43,341 nucleotides of DNA from Acanthaster planci (GCF_001949145.1 NW_019091572.1:28241-71581), one strand, 5' to 3'; positions 22,646 to 41,133 are shown, numbered from the stretch's first letter. The notes: a model not told the origin generated them from the letters alone. A program made the numbers and translations.

Positions 22646-23353
22646 AGCAGACCACCCCTAAAACGAAGGGCATTTCTCCAACTGGGAAAGTACATGTAGC
22701 TATTTTAGTAGCTTTGTAGGCCCACTTTATAAAACCTGGAACCACATTGATTGGCTAAAGCTACGGAGGTGTTGTTGCGCTTAAAAGCATCCCTCAGCCA
22801 AAAAGCAAATCGGACAATATTGCCCTTATATAGGAGAAACCGCAGGGAGTAATGATCGGCGTGGCTATATGGCGTTTTACACGTTTTGAATACGAAAATA
22901 TATTGCCTGTGTACATGCCTGGTGCATCTTGAAGGTGCTTCTTTCCTACCCTCTAACACAAACGTTCTATTTTGTGGTCCATCTTATCTGGGCTCATTTT
23001 GTTGTGGATATGCCCACTTTGGGGTGGATCCAAGGTAAAAAGGGGAAGGCGTTTCTAATAAAAAAAAACACAGTTGGACTGTGGAAATTGTACATGGAGG
23101 TCTGGATCTCTGGGGCGTTTGGCTATTTCTCAATTTACTGCAACAAAGAAACCCCAATAGAAGATCACAGACACAGACACCAAAAATAAATCCATTTATT
23201 TTAAAATTATTTTAAAAATACTCACAACTCTCACAGATGTCCAAGCTGGACAGCAAAATAATGTTCGACATATCGTCTTTCATTTTCCTTTTTTTTTTGC
23301 TGGTTGACCGATGAATTATTGAGAAATTCTCACTTACAGCAGACCACCCCTAA
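22646..23353. repeat. 16-bp direct repeat flanking about 690 bp present only in unit A
   Basis: The string AGCAGACCACCCCTAA occurs at 22646-22661 and again at 23338-23353. In the sister unit B (about 34925-35010) the flanking sequences are close to contiguous, so the interval is either an insertion or a local duplication. It has no recognised coding content. Confidence 0.55.
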
Positions 23354-24739
23354 CTTTTGCCCTGAAAAGTAGCGATTTTGACAATGCATCCCCTGCAAAA
23401 TGGCTAAATAGTGCCACTTTTGGACCTGATTGCATCAAAATTGCTCAGAATTTGAATGCCTGAGTCCAGGCCAGAGGTTAAGTGCCTTCAATTTCCCAAT
23501 TCCACGGCCCTCAAGAGTCTCTAATATAGAATATTTTGAGTGTATAGCTTTTATTCATGAGTCTAGGAGGACATATTTCTTGTCTGTTTACGTTGGTGAA
23601 CTCTGACGGGCTGGCTGACTGGGAAAAGTAACGTAAACCCGACTTGATTCAAGTCTACAGGCATATCGATCAGGAAAGAACTCTCCTTTATAATTCACTG
23701 GTAGAGTTCTGACGACTACCTATCCGTGTAAACAGTGTTTTTGAGACATTCCTGACCCCCCTCCATAAAGAATCACGTTGACGGGGCATGAATTACATGC
23801 GCGAATTCACGTCCCCTTATTTTGCCACATACATATGTACTAACACGTACATATTTCATATTTCATGAACTCACCTACTCTGAATAAATCCCGAATGAAT
23901 GCATTAATAAATCGGTAATTATTAAACCTTTGAATTAAACAAACTTCTTATGACTGGGAAAATGGAACGTCTTTTCAAATTCCCAGTTGGTGCGTGGCGG
24001 CCGCAACAAGTGTTGGGGCGATTCAATACTGTCACAGTATAAGTCAAAACTACGATAACTGATAATGTTCGCTCCCCCCCAACCGCAGGCCCGCCCCGCC
24101 CTTTCGGGGGTATCTACTATTAATTTTGTTCGATTATACTCAACCTTATAGTATCATTCTATCGATAAAGGCAATTTCTGAACCACTTTGATTGCTGCTT
24201 TGTGGATGAAACAAGCAAACAACCCCCCCCCCAGAAAAAAGCAGAAAACAAGTTTATTTCTTCGATTCAGTCTGAACCAATCGGTCCCGTTTTATGGCAG
24301 GCATCGGTTGTTGAGAAAATGATGTACAGTACATGTGATTCTGTTTACTGCATGTACTAGTTATACTGTCTATTATGCTTCGAACGTGATGCAGCTGCGA
24401 GTGACAGTGAATAATGAGGTCAGTGGCCAGTGAAGGACAGCGAGTTTCAGCACAGCAGCAATAAGGAAGCTTTACGTAACACGCATGAAAGAGACGAGTA
24501 TTCAGAGTGGACAAGAGGACAATGGGTGAATAGTTGTTGTCCCCCGACTGTACTGTCGCCGCGGTTTAGGCAATGTACAGAACATTCAACGATCTCCAAG
24601 CTAGTGGCATTTCTAAGTTAAGGCTGAGAGGAGGCTGAACTGTTGGGTCTAGTTTTCAAATCAAGCAGGGAAGATAATTAAGTCATTAAGGCTGATACAG
24701 AGCTCTTCCCAGCATACTGGACCTCCGCTTTTTCCCATC
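23354..24739 (+). promoter_or_regulatory. Upstream region of the adaptor gene
   Basis: No gene is seen. The part 23375-23640 aligns with 35030-35255 of unit B. The part 24405-24690 aligns with both 35500-35725 and 34500-34735. Retention of this promoter-proximal block in three copies makes it the best candidate for the adaptor's 5' UTR and core promoter, but no TATA box or initiator is convincing. Confidence 0.45.
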
Positions 24740-30362
<5,623 letters not shown>

Positions 30363-31136
30363 CTTTGCCCACAGCGATATGTAATTTCTGATATATATGA
30401 AAGGAACAGATCTCCAACAAAGTTTATAAATCTTCTGCCTATCTTAACAGATCGCATCAATCCAATTCAAACAGGTGCTTAAAACTAAAGGATACATTAA
30501 CAAGAGAATAGGGCATGAAAAGGAAAAGAGAGACGGAGAGAAAAAAGCCCAAGAAAATAGGAAAATGGCTACATTGTTAGTTGGTTTAGTAAATTTGATG
30601 GTTACCTTCCATCTTTCATGTTATCTGGGGTCCATATTTTCCTTGCGGTAATCCACATCCTGGGAGGGGGATATATACATTTTCTTTTTTGGAAAACACG
30701 ACCCTCCAAATGTTTTCTTCCGCAAAATATTTCTACCCCCAAGAGAGATGGTAGTGCCGTTTGTAGACGCTGACGTACGATTTCAATTCCTAAAACAATT
30801 GCAACATAATTTTCTGGGAGAGGGTAACTTTTACCCTACCCATCGCTGGATTTGGCACTCACCTCCCATGGGCCGTGGGCCTTGGTAAAATATGAAAGTA
30901 CACGTGTCTTTGAAAGTTTTTGCACAGCATGAGACGTTGACTCGTCTGTCTGGCTTTGACCATCACTTTACTCATAAAATTGGCCTACAACTGAATTTTT
31001 TAAATAGGCTTACTGTATGAATCGGTATCTCCAGCATGATGTGGGGTACATTATATTTTCGATCGGAGAGCAAGTCGTCAATTAGCCACTTGCGAGTTAA
31101 ATTTGAATAAAATCTGGTACACTGTTATCTGATTGC
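30363..31136 (+). other. 3' flank of the adaptor gene
   Basis: This is the presumed 3' UTR and spacer. An AATAAA hexamer at 31106-31111 is a candidate poly(A) signal, about 745 nt after the stop. No gene is seen. The last exon of the PLA2-like gene, expected at this place if unit A were complete, was not found. Confidence 0.45.
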
Positions 31137-31381
31137 ATAGAAACGTAACAATTTGAATTCCCCAGACTAAAGACACTGTTGCTATACCTCGTGATTCGGG
31201 GCAAGCTTTTGCATAGCGACCACCATCTCTGGATTGGACTGGTTCCCTTGTGCCGTTCTTATTGTTGTGAAGAGTGTATTGTTGCTAGGCGTCTCCTACG
31301 TAACTAAGCAAAAGCTTGCCCCGAATCACGAGGTATAGCAACAGTGGTTTTAGTATGGAGAATTCAAGTTGTTGTGTTCAC
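31137..31381. mobile_element. Foldback element with perfect 39-bp inverted repeat
   Basis: Positions 31174-31212 and 31308-31346 are exact reverse complements over 39 bp (starting CACTGTTGCTATACCTCG). Imperfect pairing extends outward to about 31137 and 31381. The 95-bp interior has no coding frame. The perfect arms imply a young insertion or ongoing arm conversion. It is not seen in unit B. Confidence 0.8.
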
Positions 31382-31946
31382 GTGAATTTAAACAAATGGT
31401 TTATTTGGAATAGGTTGGGCAATTGTTAAATTTTGTGTTTAATTATTTTGCCTAAATGTTCTTTTGTTATATTTGCTATTAAAGACATACCAGCTGGACT
31501 TCTTTTCAACCCAAACAATGAGCATTCATTCAGATGGGTTTCTCTGTGCTTTATTTTGTTGTCGTGTGTGTGTGTGTGACTTACGTCACAAGTCACAAAT
31601 AATTTGGTCTCAATTAACGTCATAGAGGTTATGCGTTCACTCGTTAACTCAGAGGGCACAGGTTTTGTATAATAGGGATAGGCCCAAGTAAATTGAACCT
31701 TTTGTGCATTGTTGTACATGTAACTAAATAACTATTAGAATATCAAAGGCAGCCTCTGACACAACATGGAGACGCCGGCAATGCATAACCTATGTTAAAG
31801 TTCTCAGAATTTTTCACACTACTTTTGACAGAGTCCCTGGTTACTTCAAAGAATCCTCTAAGTGATTTAAAATTAGCCACAACGCCACTTGTCTCTATAT
31901 GTGGTTGTTATGAAGTACGACGAGACGGAAGGGCTTGTATACTTAC

Positions 31947-33051
31947 GCAAGCATAGCAGAGTTGATGGCGGTTACAAGCCCCAGCGAACAGTTCTTGTAT
32001 CCGTCGGCGCCAAGGTTGCCATAGTTACTAAGTACATGAATTTTACAGTCGCCTACAAGATACTGCAGTGAAGGACATTCATCATCGCCGTCTGATGAAA
32101 AGACGGAGCAGGAAAGTGGGTAATGTGACAGTGATTTGCACGAAAGATATGATTTCTTCATCTGCGAGAAATTAATGACCTCTGAAACACGGACCGGACA
32201 AACTTATATTTACGGGCGGCCTTCCATTCTCCATGTATCTCGTGGGATCATACTGCGCATGAATGGGTCTGAAGGCCCGCAGAAATTGGCCGACTCCTGC
32301 TCGAGTGAATCTGGAAGAGTTCGTGGTGGATTACCAGGGGGTGGTATGAGGAGGCTCAAAACATCTTTGGTTTCTCAGGATTTTTTGGGATTGAGACTAA
32401 ATTTTAAGACTTCTGTTTGGGAGAAATTTCAAAGGCTTCGTAATTAGAGACGCTATATCCTGGATGTTCGTTATCATTTTTCAAATAGCACCATTCAGCG
32501 GCTGCAGTGTACGAAAGCGCAACCTCGTTCCCATGCGTACGATCTCGCCGCGCTATGTTTCTTCCGGCACCATGCCCTTTGCGATCTTTGAAGGAACACA
32601 CACGCAGCCAATGGAGTCGGAGTTGACTAATGTGACCTTATGAGGCCAGTGCCTCCGAGTGCATTAAAAATGAAACCAGTAAGACGAGAGTGCATCTTTA
32701 AACCAATGCCGCGGAAATAAACAAAACTGCTCCTTTAAGTCGGTTATAGTCCCATATGTCCCACCTCCCCCTGTGCCACTGGTGAGGGTTGCGGGAGGAT
32801 CCTGCTTACGAACCCACCTGGTCCTCCCTCTTGGCCTGCCTGCTGCTCATCATTGGTCCCACCCGGGGAGTTCCCGTTCTATTCCGCCTCCTCCTCTTCT
32901 TCCTCAAGCATGTCTCCGTCCTGCTTTTAACCTGCCCCGCCTCCTGCCCCTCCAATTCTGCTTGCTCTTCCATCTTCTCCTAGTCCAGCGCAATATCTTC
33001 GATGGCCTGATCGATTCTTCTTTTTCAGAAATTGCATTAGATCATTGTATA
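31947..33051 (-). pseudogene. Broken PLA2-like gene, unit A copy
   Basis: Two exons of the intact unit B gene have counterparts here. The acidic exon counterpart (about 33051-32815) keeps its acceptor and begins YNDLMQFL. It then shifts frame, lacks 18 bp found in the sister copy, and contains an in-frame TAG where the sister has GAG. The PLA2-motif exon (32091-31947) keeps both splice sites and reads DGDDECPSLQYLVGDC. It lacks one base after GADGYK, so the cysteine/histidine motif falls out of frame. No counterpart of the last exon was found between 30363 and 31425. Independent breaks in both exons make sequencing error an unlikely explanation. Confidence 0.82.
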
Positions 33052-33060
33052 CTGCAAAGT

Positions 33061-33079
33061 AAATAATAATAATAATAAT
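33061..33079 (+). repeat. (AAT)n microsatellite
   Basis: Short run of ATA/AAT units, absent at the matching place in unit B. Confidence 0.8.
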
Positions 33080-33465
33080 CAGGTTTTGTGGTTTTACCAC
33101 TTCAAAACGCTTCCATGGGACTCCTATCTGAGAAGTCAAAACTCATTTCCGTTTTTCAGCAAGAAGCTCAAAAATCAACCCTGAATAATGCATAAGACAT
33201 TAAATGTAGGCCTATTCGTAACACCTCAGTTTTTGACACACCCTAGTTGCACGTGTACTTAATGCTCATATATTGTTTTAAATGTCAATGTAATTATAAA
33301 ATAAGTCTTGGTTCACGGGCGACAGAAAGGAAGGTAGCCAGCCTCACGCTGGAATAGGTAAAATATGCATGTGATTAAATACGTATACTGTCGAAAAAAA
33401 TTGTAGCTTTTAAAAGTAAATAAAACCCCTTAGAGATGGCCACAAACGAGTCCATTTAGAATGTA

Positions 33466-34480
33466 TGATTCAAAGCTGGCATCGCTGGAGGGCGCTTGTA
33501 CCCCAACTCGTGCCGACGTCATCGGTAGTCTAGAACTCGCGTCCAAGAGAAGTCCGTTATTTTGGGGGTATGGAGTCACGAGTGGTCACTGTGATCGCAT
33601 GTCTGCTGTTGACGTCGTTGGCGAGTCAACAAAGTTTGTTTCGATGCCAGGGTCCTGATAAAAAGCTAAACAAAAGACCAGGGGGAAGGGTACACCTACC
33701 ACTAGGTGGCGCTCTTCGCCTAAACAATGTGCACATTTGCATCAGTTTGCAGCGTTACCTTTGACATGCCTTTACGTTTTTATATTGCATAAATTGGGAA
33801 AATAAGATCGGGTCCCTCGTCTTTCCCGCGGGTCAGTGAGTGTGTGGAAATATATCGTTGCCCCCATGGGATTTAGCCCACGTGGTCTCCTTACAAGTCT
33901 AGATACAGAAAATGAACCACCCTGCACCACCGTTCTTGGCTGAAAACGGTGGCCAGGAGCCTACGCGAAGAACAATTATGCCCAAACTGTGAACCTGTTG
34001 AAACTTGATGGTATAGGGAAAAAAATAATTATTTCGTGACACTCACAGTAGCACGGATCAATACAATTTGACCCATAAGATATAGAGGGGGAAAACGAAC
34101 CGCTGTTTAATGTGGACTCCTGCACAAATGTGGTATCTTTGCTCTTGAATTTACTTCTTCAAATTCTCACTTTAGTTGTCATGAGTGTCACAGACAATGA
34201 GTCTCCTTTTCACAGAGACCCAACGTTACACACACTAGGCTTGTTATAGAGGTAGTACTGAACTGCAGAACAGCGATGAGCACACAGGCATGCATTTGGG
34301 ACGGATGAAAACCTGAAATTTCTCACTTTCTTGCTTTACCTCCTCTTACACTTCCATGACTGGTTCTCCACCTACCATCCCTGCATCAAGTACTGATGGG
34401 GACGTATATAGTGTTGTACCTGTAGGAAATAGTTTTGTTTGTGTGCGGGGAAGACGTGACGTTTCCGAAGTTTTCTAGAG
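33466..34480. other. Junction spacer between units A and B
   Basis: No gene or recognised repeat is seen here. The window ends soon after the matching point in unit B (43341), so it cannot be told whether this segment is also duplicated further right. Confidence 0.45.
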
Positions 34481-34499
34481 CCCGTAGCTGTTAACGTTG

Positions 34500-34760
34500 A
34501 ATTAACTCTTGAATTCGGTTGGATAAATGAGGTCATCGCTGTTCAGTGACCGAAGTACCGCCGTCTCAACAGGGGAGGGAAGGAAGCTGAGCCCTGACAA
34601 TGTACATAACACGCATGACAAGAGGCATTGAAAATGAAATACAAGATGACAATAGGTGAATAGACATGACCTCAAGTGCAGTGGCGCAGTAGGTTTGGCA
34701 TTTCCAAGTTTTGGTTTGAGAGGAGGCTGATTCACGGTTTGCTTTACACCTCCTGCACAG
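34500..34760 (+). repeat. Third copy of the adaptor promoter region
   Basis: This segment aligns with 35500-35725 over blocks such as CATGACAAGAGGCATT, GAAATACAAGATGA, AGTAGGTTTGGCATTTCC and GAGAG.GGCT. It aligns more distantly with 24405-24690. It is not followed by an adaptor exon, so it is a promoter-only fragment lying just left of unit B. Confidence 0.75.
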
Positions 34761-34899
34761 CAACAAACTTTCAAAAGGGAATTGGCCATTTGGCAATTAA
34801 TTCCACCTGGTTTGGTCATAGAGATCCCTGCTCAACGGCACGATTCGCATTTTGTCGTCTTCTTCTTCCAACATGTCGGCCTTTATTCCCTTTCAATTT

Positions 34900-35255
34900 C
34901 TGGCAGGTTAACCAGTGACTTTTTGAAAACTTCTCTGCCAAAGCAGAACCCTCAAATGAAGGATATTTTTCCTAACTGGGAAAAGTAACCATTTGGAACC
35001 TCGAGCTCTCCAAAACAGCTTCATTTATTGTGCAACTTCTGGACCCGATTGCATTCAAATTGTTCAGAATTGGAAGCCTTAATTCCAGGCCAGAGCTTCG
35101 GTACGATATTTCTTCAATTCCCGAGTTAAATGCATTACTTTCAGAACTCTCTAATAATTAAAGATTATCTAGTGTATGTTTTTTTTAGGGATGAGATTTG
35201 CTGACATCGGTTTCCATTGGTGTCGTCTGCTTATTACTCTGGCAGCTGGCTGAGC
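34900..35255. repeat. Duplication block, unit B left part
   Basis: This block matches 22610-22700 and 23375-23640 of unit A, for example GGACC.GATTGCAT, AATT..AG.AATTTGAA/TTGGAA, CCAGGCCAGAG and CTGGCTGA. It marks the left part of unit B. Confidence 0.7.
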
Positions 35256-35499
35256 ACTCATAGTTTCATACAACTCAGGTCAGAACAAAAGATGTTAGTC
35301 ACAATAGAAAGTTTCGGCATCCACGTGAACTTGTTCATGGTTGTACGCGCATCCGCATGACACCACACGTTGGCTACACGCACTGTGAACATCTAACAAA
35401 GGCAGCACGGTGCAATAACGTTAACAATGGACGCTCCTTGTTAGTGCACTGGTGTTTGTTAGATGTTTGTAGTTACGGGTACATCAGTGTTCTGTGAAT

Positions 35500-37860
35500 G
35501 AGATATCGCAATCTCAGCAGGGCGGAAAGGAAGCTAAGCCTTGACAATGTATTTAACTCGCATGACAAGAGGCATTCAGAATGAAATACAAGATGATGAA
35601 AATGGGTGACACTGACATTGCCTCGAGTGCAGTGGCCAAGTAGGTTTGGCATTTCCGAGTTCGGGCTGAGAGGGGGCTTTAACTGTTTGGTCTAGTTTTC
35701 AAATCATAGCAGGGAAGTTACGTGTTTGCCAGATGCAGAACTCTTTCCAGCCACTGCATTGTATATGAATTCAACGCCACGGGTTACGATGAACTGTTTT
35801 TCAAGAAAGGCTCTGGCATACGATGCATGAACTAGTTCAATACAGCGGGCAAGTTTTGTACGCTGGGCTTGTTCTAGTCAAAGGTACAGTCTAAAAGGCA
35901 TGTAATGCGGATTCACATGTATTAGTTTTCCCTGGCTCGCGATTGAGATAGTAATACACGAGAGTATGTTTCTGGTGTTTCATTACATAAGCCTTATAAT
36001 CTGGCAATATGGAGCCACTAGGGTTCCATATTACTCATACCTAAGGCAGAAAACAGCCAACCCTTTTTAACAGGATGTGTTTTATCTACGTGTGTCTTAT
36101 TTGACTTCCTTTCAACATGGTGTAAAAATACCTTCACATATACCTCACCCACCAAGTCCATGATATAGAATTGATTTTAAGGTTGCCAACAATTCCGGGT
36201 ACGCCCTTGATTCAGGCACGACTATTGTGCTTTCCTTTTTTAAGGAAAACGAAGCGTTCCTTGTTCATACCATTTAGGGAGAGTTTCATATTGGTACACC
36301 ACTTCCTGTTCCTAAATCAGCCATCAGAAAGCAATAGCATGTCTTCAAAAGTCAAATTTATCAAAGTCCCCCATCCTGAAGGCATATTTGTATGATTTTT
36401 ACTTTCTAAAAGAGGCCATTCCATTTCCTGTAACCCTTTGTGCCACACCATTTAATGAAAGTTTTTCCAACGATACGCCAGAAAGACCGACAGGATTAAC
36501 TTGGAAAAATCTGGAAATCATTGTTTTAACCTATTCGTAAAGCACACCCACCCTGCCAGTAGCCTTGGCCAAGGCGTTAAGCTACACCGCTCTGCAGCGA
36601 GATATCCTTTGTGTAGATGCATTTCCAACATTTTGTTCACTAGTTTTCGTTCACGTTTTTCGAACATCCTTCTAGCCATGTATAATTGGAGCCTCCGCGA
36701 GCTAGTGCTTTAGAACTGTTTAGCCCTGAAGAGCCGCATAACTTTGGACCATCTCATCACAGCGGGGGGCGGGGGGAGTATACCCCCCAAGAACTCGGCT
36801 TTGCCGCCCTCTGTCTTTTGGAGACTTAGCATACATCTAAACACACTCTTTATTGTAACAAATATGAAGTTTGAACTCAATCGTGGGTTTGTTATGGTCA
36901 TTTGAATTCAAGGCTACATCTGCGCCAGCCCGTGTGCATTGCGCACTGCCGGCAGCGAAGAACGTGCGCTTTTTGAAATTAATGAGCTGTCTTGGAAAGA
37001 TGCGCCCTGCGAAAGAACAGTACAAGAACAGCACGTTCGATATTCACCAATCTGGTGTCAAAATGAACACTAAGAGTTACTCTAAAAACTCCTGAAGCCT
37101 CAGTTCCTGAAAAAAAATATGCGTTGCGGTGACAACGGAAAAATGTCACGGGGGGGGGAGGATTCCACCCGGCTCTTTTAGGGTTAAGACCATCCACGTG
37201 GCGGGTTCTCTACCAATAGGAATGATTAAACTCTCTTGTGAATGCCAAAAGCATGTTAAGAGTTTCGACGGATCATTTTCAGTGCCAAAGGAGAGTGGGC
37301 ACCAAATGTTTGCACGCCGCTCAACATGTGCACAAAGTCAAGATTGTGTTTAACTTTGCAAAATACAACCTTTTTATATCACCATAGTTTGAAAATAATT
37401 GGCTCGACTTTTTTTATGCACAAAGCTTCTTTCAGGAGACGCTTGAAAGAAAGGAATCTGAAGACTTCCTTATGCATGACGTTGATGGCGCCTTCCTCGT
37501 CTGTCCCAAGTGCTGTCGGGACAGCTCCAACTAACGTAGGGAGTTAGAAGATGACACGTGAAATGTTCTTTCACTGAATGAAAGATTCCCTTCACCACCG
37601 AATGACATTGTTTTCATTACAAAAACGTTCAAGGTTTGTTTCATACAACGACTGACTATATCCTGGGTATACTCTTACCTGAATAAATCATTGTATAATC
37701 CACGAATTCCGAAAAATCCTGCGACGAAGTAGTGGAACTTCCAATTGCAGACAAAATGAAACATATGCATTTTTCTGTACAGGGGACCCACGCCCCATGC
37801 GTGGGGATGCATCATTATGTGAAGAGTGATCAGTAACCCACCAATCAGTAACGCAGACTT
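35500..37860 (+). pseudogene. Decayed tandem copy of the SH3-SH2-SH3 adaptor
   Basis: The copy is collinear with 24405-29040. Its promoter block is 35500-35749. The exon 1 relic (35750-35816) keeps GATGAACTG.TTTTCAAGAAAGG but lacks the start codon, carries a 2-bp insertion and has no donor. Intron 1 pieces (36165-36270) and intron 2 pieces (36370-36420, 36600-36760) are recognisable. Exon 2 is not found. The exon 3 relic (37425-37501) ends inside the SH2 FLV codons, where it joins sequence homologous to intron 3 (27598-27635) through the shared CGTC. Exon 4 is deleted, and homology resumes at 37536 (matching 28755). Exon 5 was not found. No functional product is possible. Confidence 0.85.
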
Positions 37861-40800
37861 ATTTGAGCGTTTTGTATTAAGTCAAGTCATCTGCCATCTT
37901 TTCATAGAGGGATCCCAATGGGTGCATTCCACCAAATGGTTGTATTTCTCCGCACAAGCTCATTAATATTTTGTGATCCCACGGCATTTTTACAATAAGA
38001 CAGGCCACAATCAGCAGGCATCATAGAAATATTTTTATCAATTCCGAATTTACGATTGATAGTTTCCAGTTCGAGGTATTTCTTTCGCTAAAAGCCAAAA
38101 ATTACCGACCTATTTTGGGTAGAGGCGGGCGGCTACATTCAGAAATGAGCGCTTAGTTTTATTGTTATTTTGGGGGTATCTTCGTTCAAAGGCAAATAAT
38201 TTTTTTTTTCGTCGCTATCCTCCATGAAATTCAAACGAAAAGTGATCTTCTTGCCATAATCTTGAATTTCCAGTGAAAAACGGAGGCCAACCTCTTCACG
38301 AGAGTCAACAGGCGGCGCTATTTCCGTCTGATGTTGTACTGTTTTCTATGGGCGCGTATTTGGTGTACTGCAACCCAATACGACGCGTTTAGCATCGATC
38401 TGCGCACTTCCGCTTTTGAAAACGAGGCTGTATGTGTCAGTTTCACACGAATTGACAACGGTGCGGCGAGATAGACACGATGCATACGCAGTGTCAGCCA
38501 CAAAGTGACGCTGTGCCTACTGCTCACGATTTTTAGTCGTATTACGATCAGACCATTGAAAGTAAGGAGTCAAGACACAAAATACATAAAGATATGTTAA
38601 ATTCAGACTTTTCAGGCTGCAAAAATAGGCGGAAGAGTCTTTCAGGATGACTCGACATCCGTCATGTGATCCTAGGCCCATTAACTTGTCGATATTACAC
38701 GTCTAACGTTACTCTCCAGGCCGAGGAAACTAGTCGCCAATCCTTTTTGCTGAAAGGCCTAGAATTCGTCTGTTTAAATTCTGGTGCCTATATTCTCCCA
38801 TGATACATGCGACTGAACCTTTGTGAGCAATTTGTTCGTCGTGAAATTTCTTCCGAAATTGGAAAATGACTTGCAGATAGTCACACGCATTGCACACCGT
38901 GCAAACGTGGAAAAGATTATGTCACACGGAGGGCTCAAGAAAACATGTACGCAGTGAGAGTAAATTTAGAGGGATAAGAAGTTTATTAATATTTTATTGC
39001 GATAACAAAGTTTGCACAACTGTTTTCTCACGCTGTGTTTATCAAGTAGCACGCATGCACCTGACAAAGGCCGCACAGCTCACATTTAGATTGATATTTT
39101 GGGTGTATCACCTATATGTCATACAGTTGCCCGAGACAGTTGGTTCCTTCTGCAGTGAGCTATATGACTGGATTAATTATTAAGCACACAGCTAGACATT
39201 TATTTCAATAAATGATTGACAGATAAAGACGATTCCAAGCTATTTAGTCAAGCATGATATAGTAATCCTTAGAAAACTAATTGCTCCTGTTTGATCCTGT
39301 CGTCTTCCCAGACGAGATTTCACGTTCACAGATTGCAAAAGGAAGTATGCGAATTTCTGTTTTCAAGTTAAAACAACCATCTGGAAAAGATTTATACTCT
39401 TTTTTGGCGAAGATCATCAGTCTGCATTTCGGTTTTTATGTTTTAAAATCAACAACTTTAATTTATGGCTAGTAGATTTGCCATCTATTTAATTCGAATG
39501 ACGCACGAATATCGCTAAAAGTTTAGTTATGCATAAACTTTTCAGCACATAAGCCTGTGAACAGTTTAAAGTGTCATTCGTTAACTTCAATTACAATTCT
39601 TGCAGTAATATGCGATAATATAGGCTTTACAAAGCTTGCTAAACAACTTGAGAGATAAAGCGATTGCGCGTTATCACACCAAAACACAAACTTTGATTGC
39701 GACAAAACAAGTGAAATACAATGCAGACAAAATATAGATTCTATTTTCACGAGGACATCAAAACAGGGTTTGAGCATTTGAATAATAATTACGCCTCGCT
39801 GATATGTCTAGATGTAGGTTGCTATACGGCATTCAAAGGCCCATGCTCAGTACGTGTGATTCCGTGTTTGTCCTTGCCAACAGGGCCTTAACCTCGCGCC
39901 AGCGTATTTCTTGATGCTCTGTTATGAAATTATTCAAAGTTTTACCAATGTTAATAATCCTTCGCATATGAACTGTGGTTCGTTTCTACATGTACTTTTT
40001 ACTCACGAGTGATGCTGCACTTAACAACGTCGATGGTTTCTAACGCATTTGATACAAATATCTTTACTGCCCATTCCAAGTTAGATTGCACTTAAATATA
40101 AATCATTTGTAAATGGAATGTCCCTCGCTTACTAGCAACTTGAAAATTGCTTTTTAGTAAAGTTGCGGCTTATCATATTCGTCCTCTTGACAGAAACTTT
40201 GGGTGAAAACAAACTGACAGTTGATTACTTACACAGACACATGCTAAAAATCAAGAGTTACACATTTGCACCTTCCATAGAATACATTTTTATACGGCTT
40301 GGTCTTTTAAATGTCGCCCTCTACGAGAGAGGGAGTCCTGCCTTGCTCAGCAATACACAATCTCTACTTCTCCAACAGCCGTTTATAGAACATCATCATT
40401 GTTCTTCTATTTCAAAAAATAGATGTGGACATCACATGAACAAGTATATAACCTAATCTTAAACACGATTTTACATCTGATTTGTACTTTTTTTCCAGCA
40501 CAGCATGGTATTAATCGGGATCAGGTTCCCTTATTGGCGCTTCTGTTGTAAAACACATCTGAAGGACCCAAAATGGCCGAAGTTTGTGTTTCAAATTGAT
40601 ATTACTGTGCTGTCCAATGTCTGTGTGCACAATATACTGGCTGCTAGCCCTCGTTTAGCCACGCTTCGTCTGAATCACTGGTGAACCAATGTTGCTGGTC
40701 CTGGAACTTCGGGCCGGAACTGAGTGTCGGACCACTACACTATCAACACTGAACAACGGTCAAATACCTGGAAATGAATTGTGGAAAACAAATATAAGTA

Positions 40801-41133
40801 ATATTCAAATATCCGAAAATACCTCACAACCTTAGGCAATGAGAAAGTTAAAAGTGGAATCGGCAAAAATGAAGTCAGATGTATAATTTCACAGGGTAAC
40901 TTTTGACCTCCTCACTGAAAATTGAAAAGTTGTAAAGATGGCTTGAAAGGGTATCCCTGTACACTTTTCCTTCTTCTAGATCAAAAATACAGCAAAATTC
41001 ACGTAGAAACAAATCACAAACCTATAATCTGTCCCGCGCTGCAACGAGTCAGAAAACCAGGGTGGTAACGACCTATATATATGTAACTGTTTCCTACCCG
41101 TAGATTAACCGCTATACATGACTGTTTTTACCT
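37861..41133. other. Spacer between the adaptor relic and the PLA2-like gene
   Basis: No coding region is supported. The open frames near 38890, 39281 and 40163 are short, AT-rich and lack recognisable motifs. The 3' UTR of the minus-strand PLA2-like gene should occupy the right edge. I found no adaptor exon 5 relic here. Confidence 0.5.

Larger units (their letters stand above)
31425..33465. repeat. Duplication block, unit A (pairs with 41608-43341)
   Basis: This block aligns collinearly with 41608-43341. Shared strings include ACATACCAGCTGGACTT against AGATACCAGCTGGACTT, the PLA2-like exon, the acidic exon, and CCTTAGAGATGG near the right edge. It is the right part of unit A of the roughly 11-kb tandem duplication. 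Confidence 0.85.

Noticed and set aside
32773-33066. Leu/Pro-rich plus-strand frame, membrane-like in appearance
   Set aside because: It is the complement of the Glu-rich pseudogene exon; Glu codons read as Leu/Phe on the other strand.
35750-37501. A second working adaptor gene in unit B
   Set aside because: No start codon, frameshift in exon 1, exons 2, 4 and 5 missing, exon 3 truncated before the pTyr-binding Arg.
40163-40456. 97-residue open frame
   Set aside because: AT-rich, with no motif, no splice partner and no sister in unit A.
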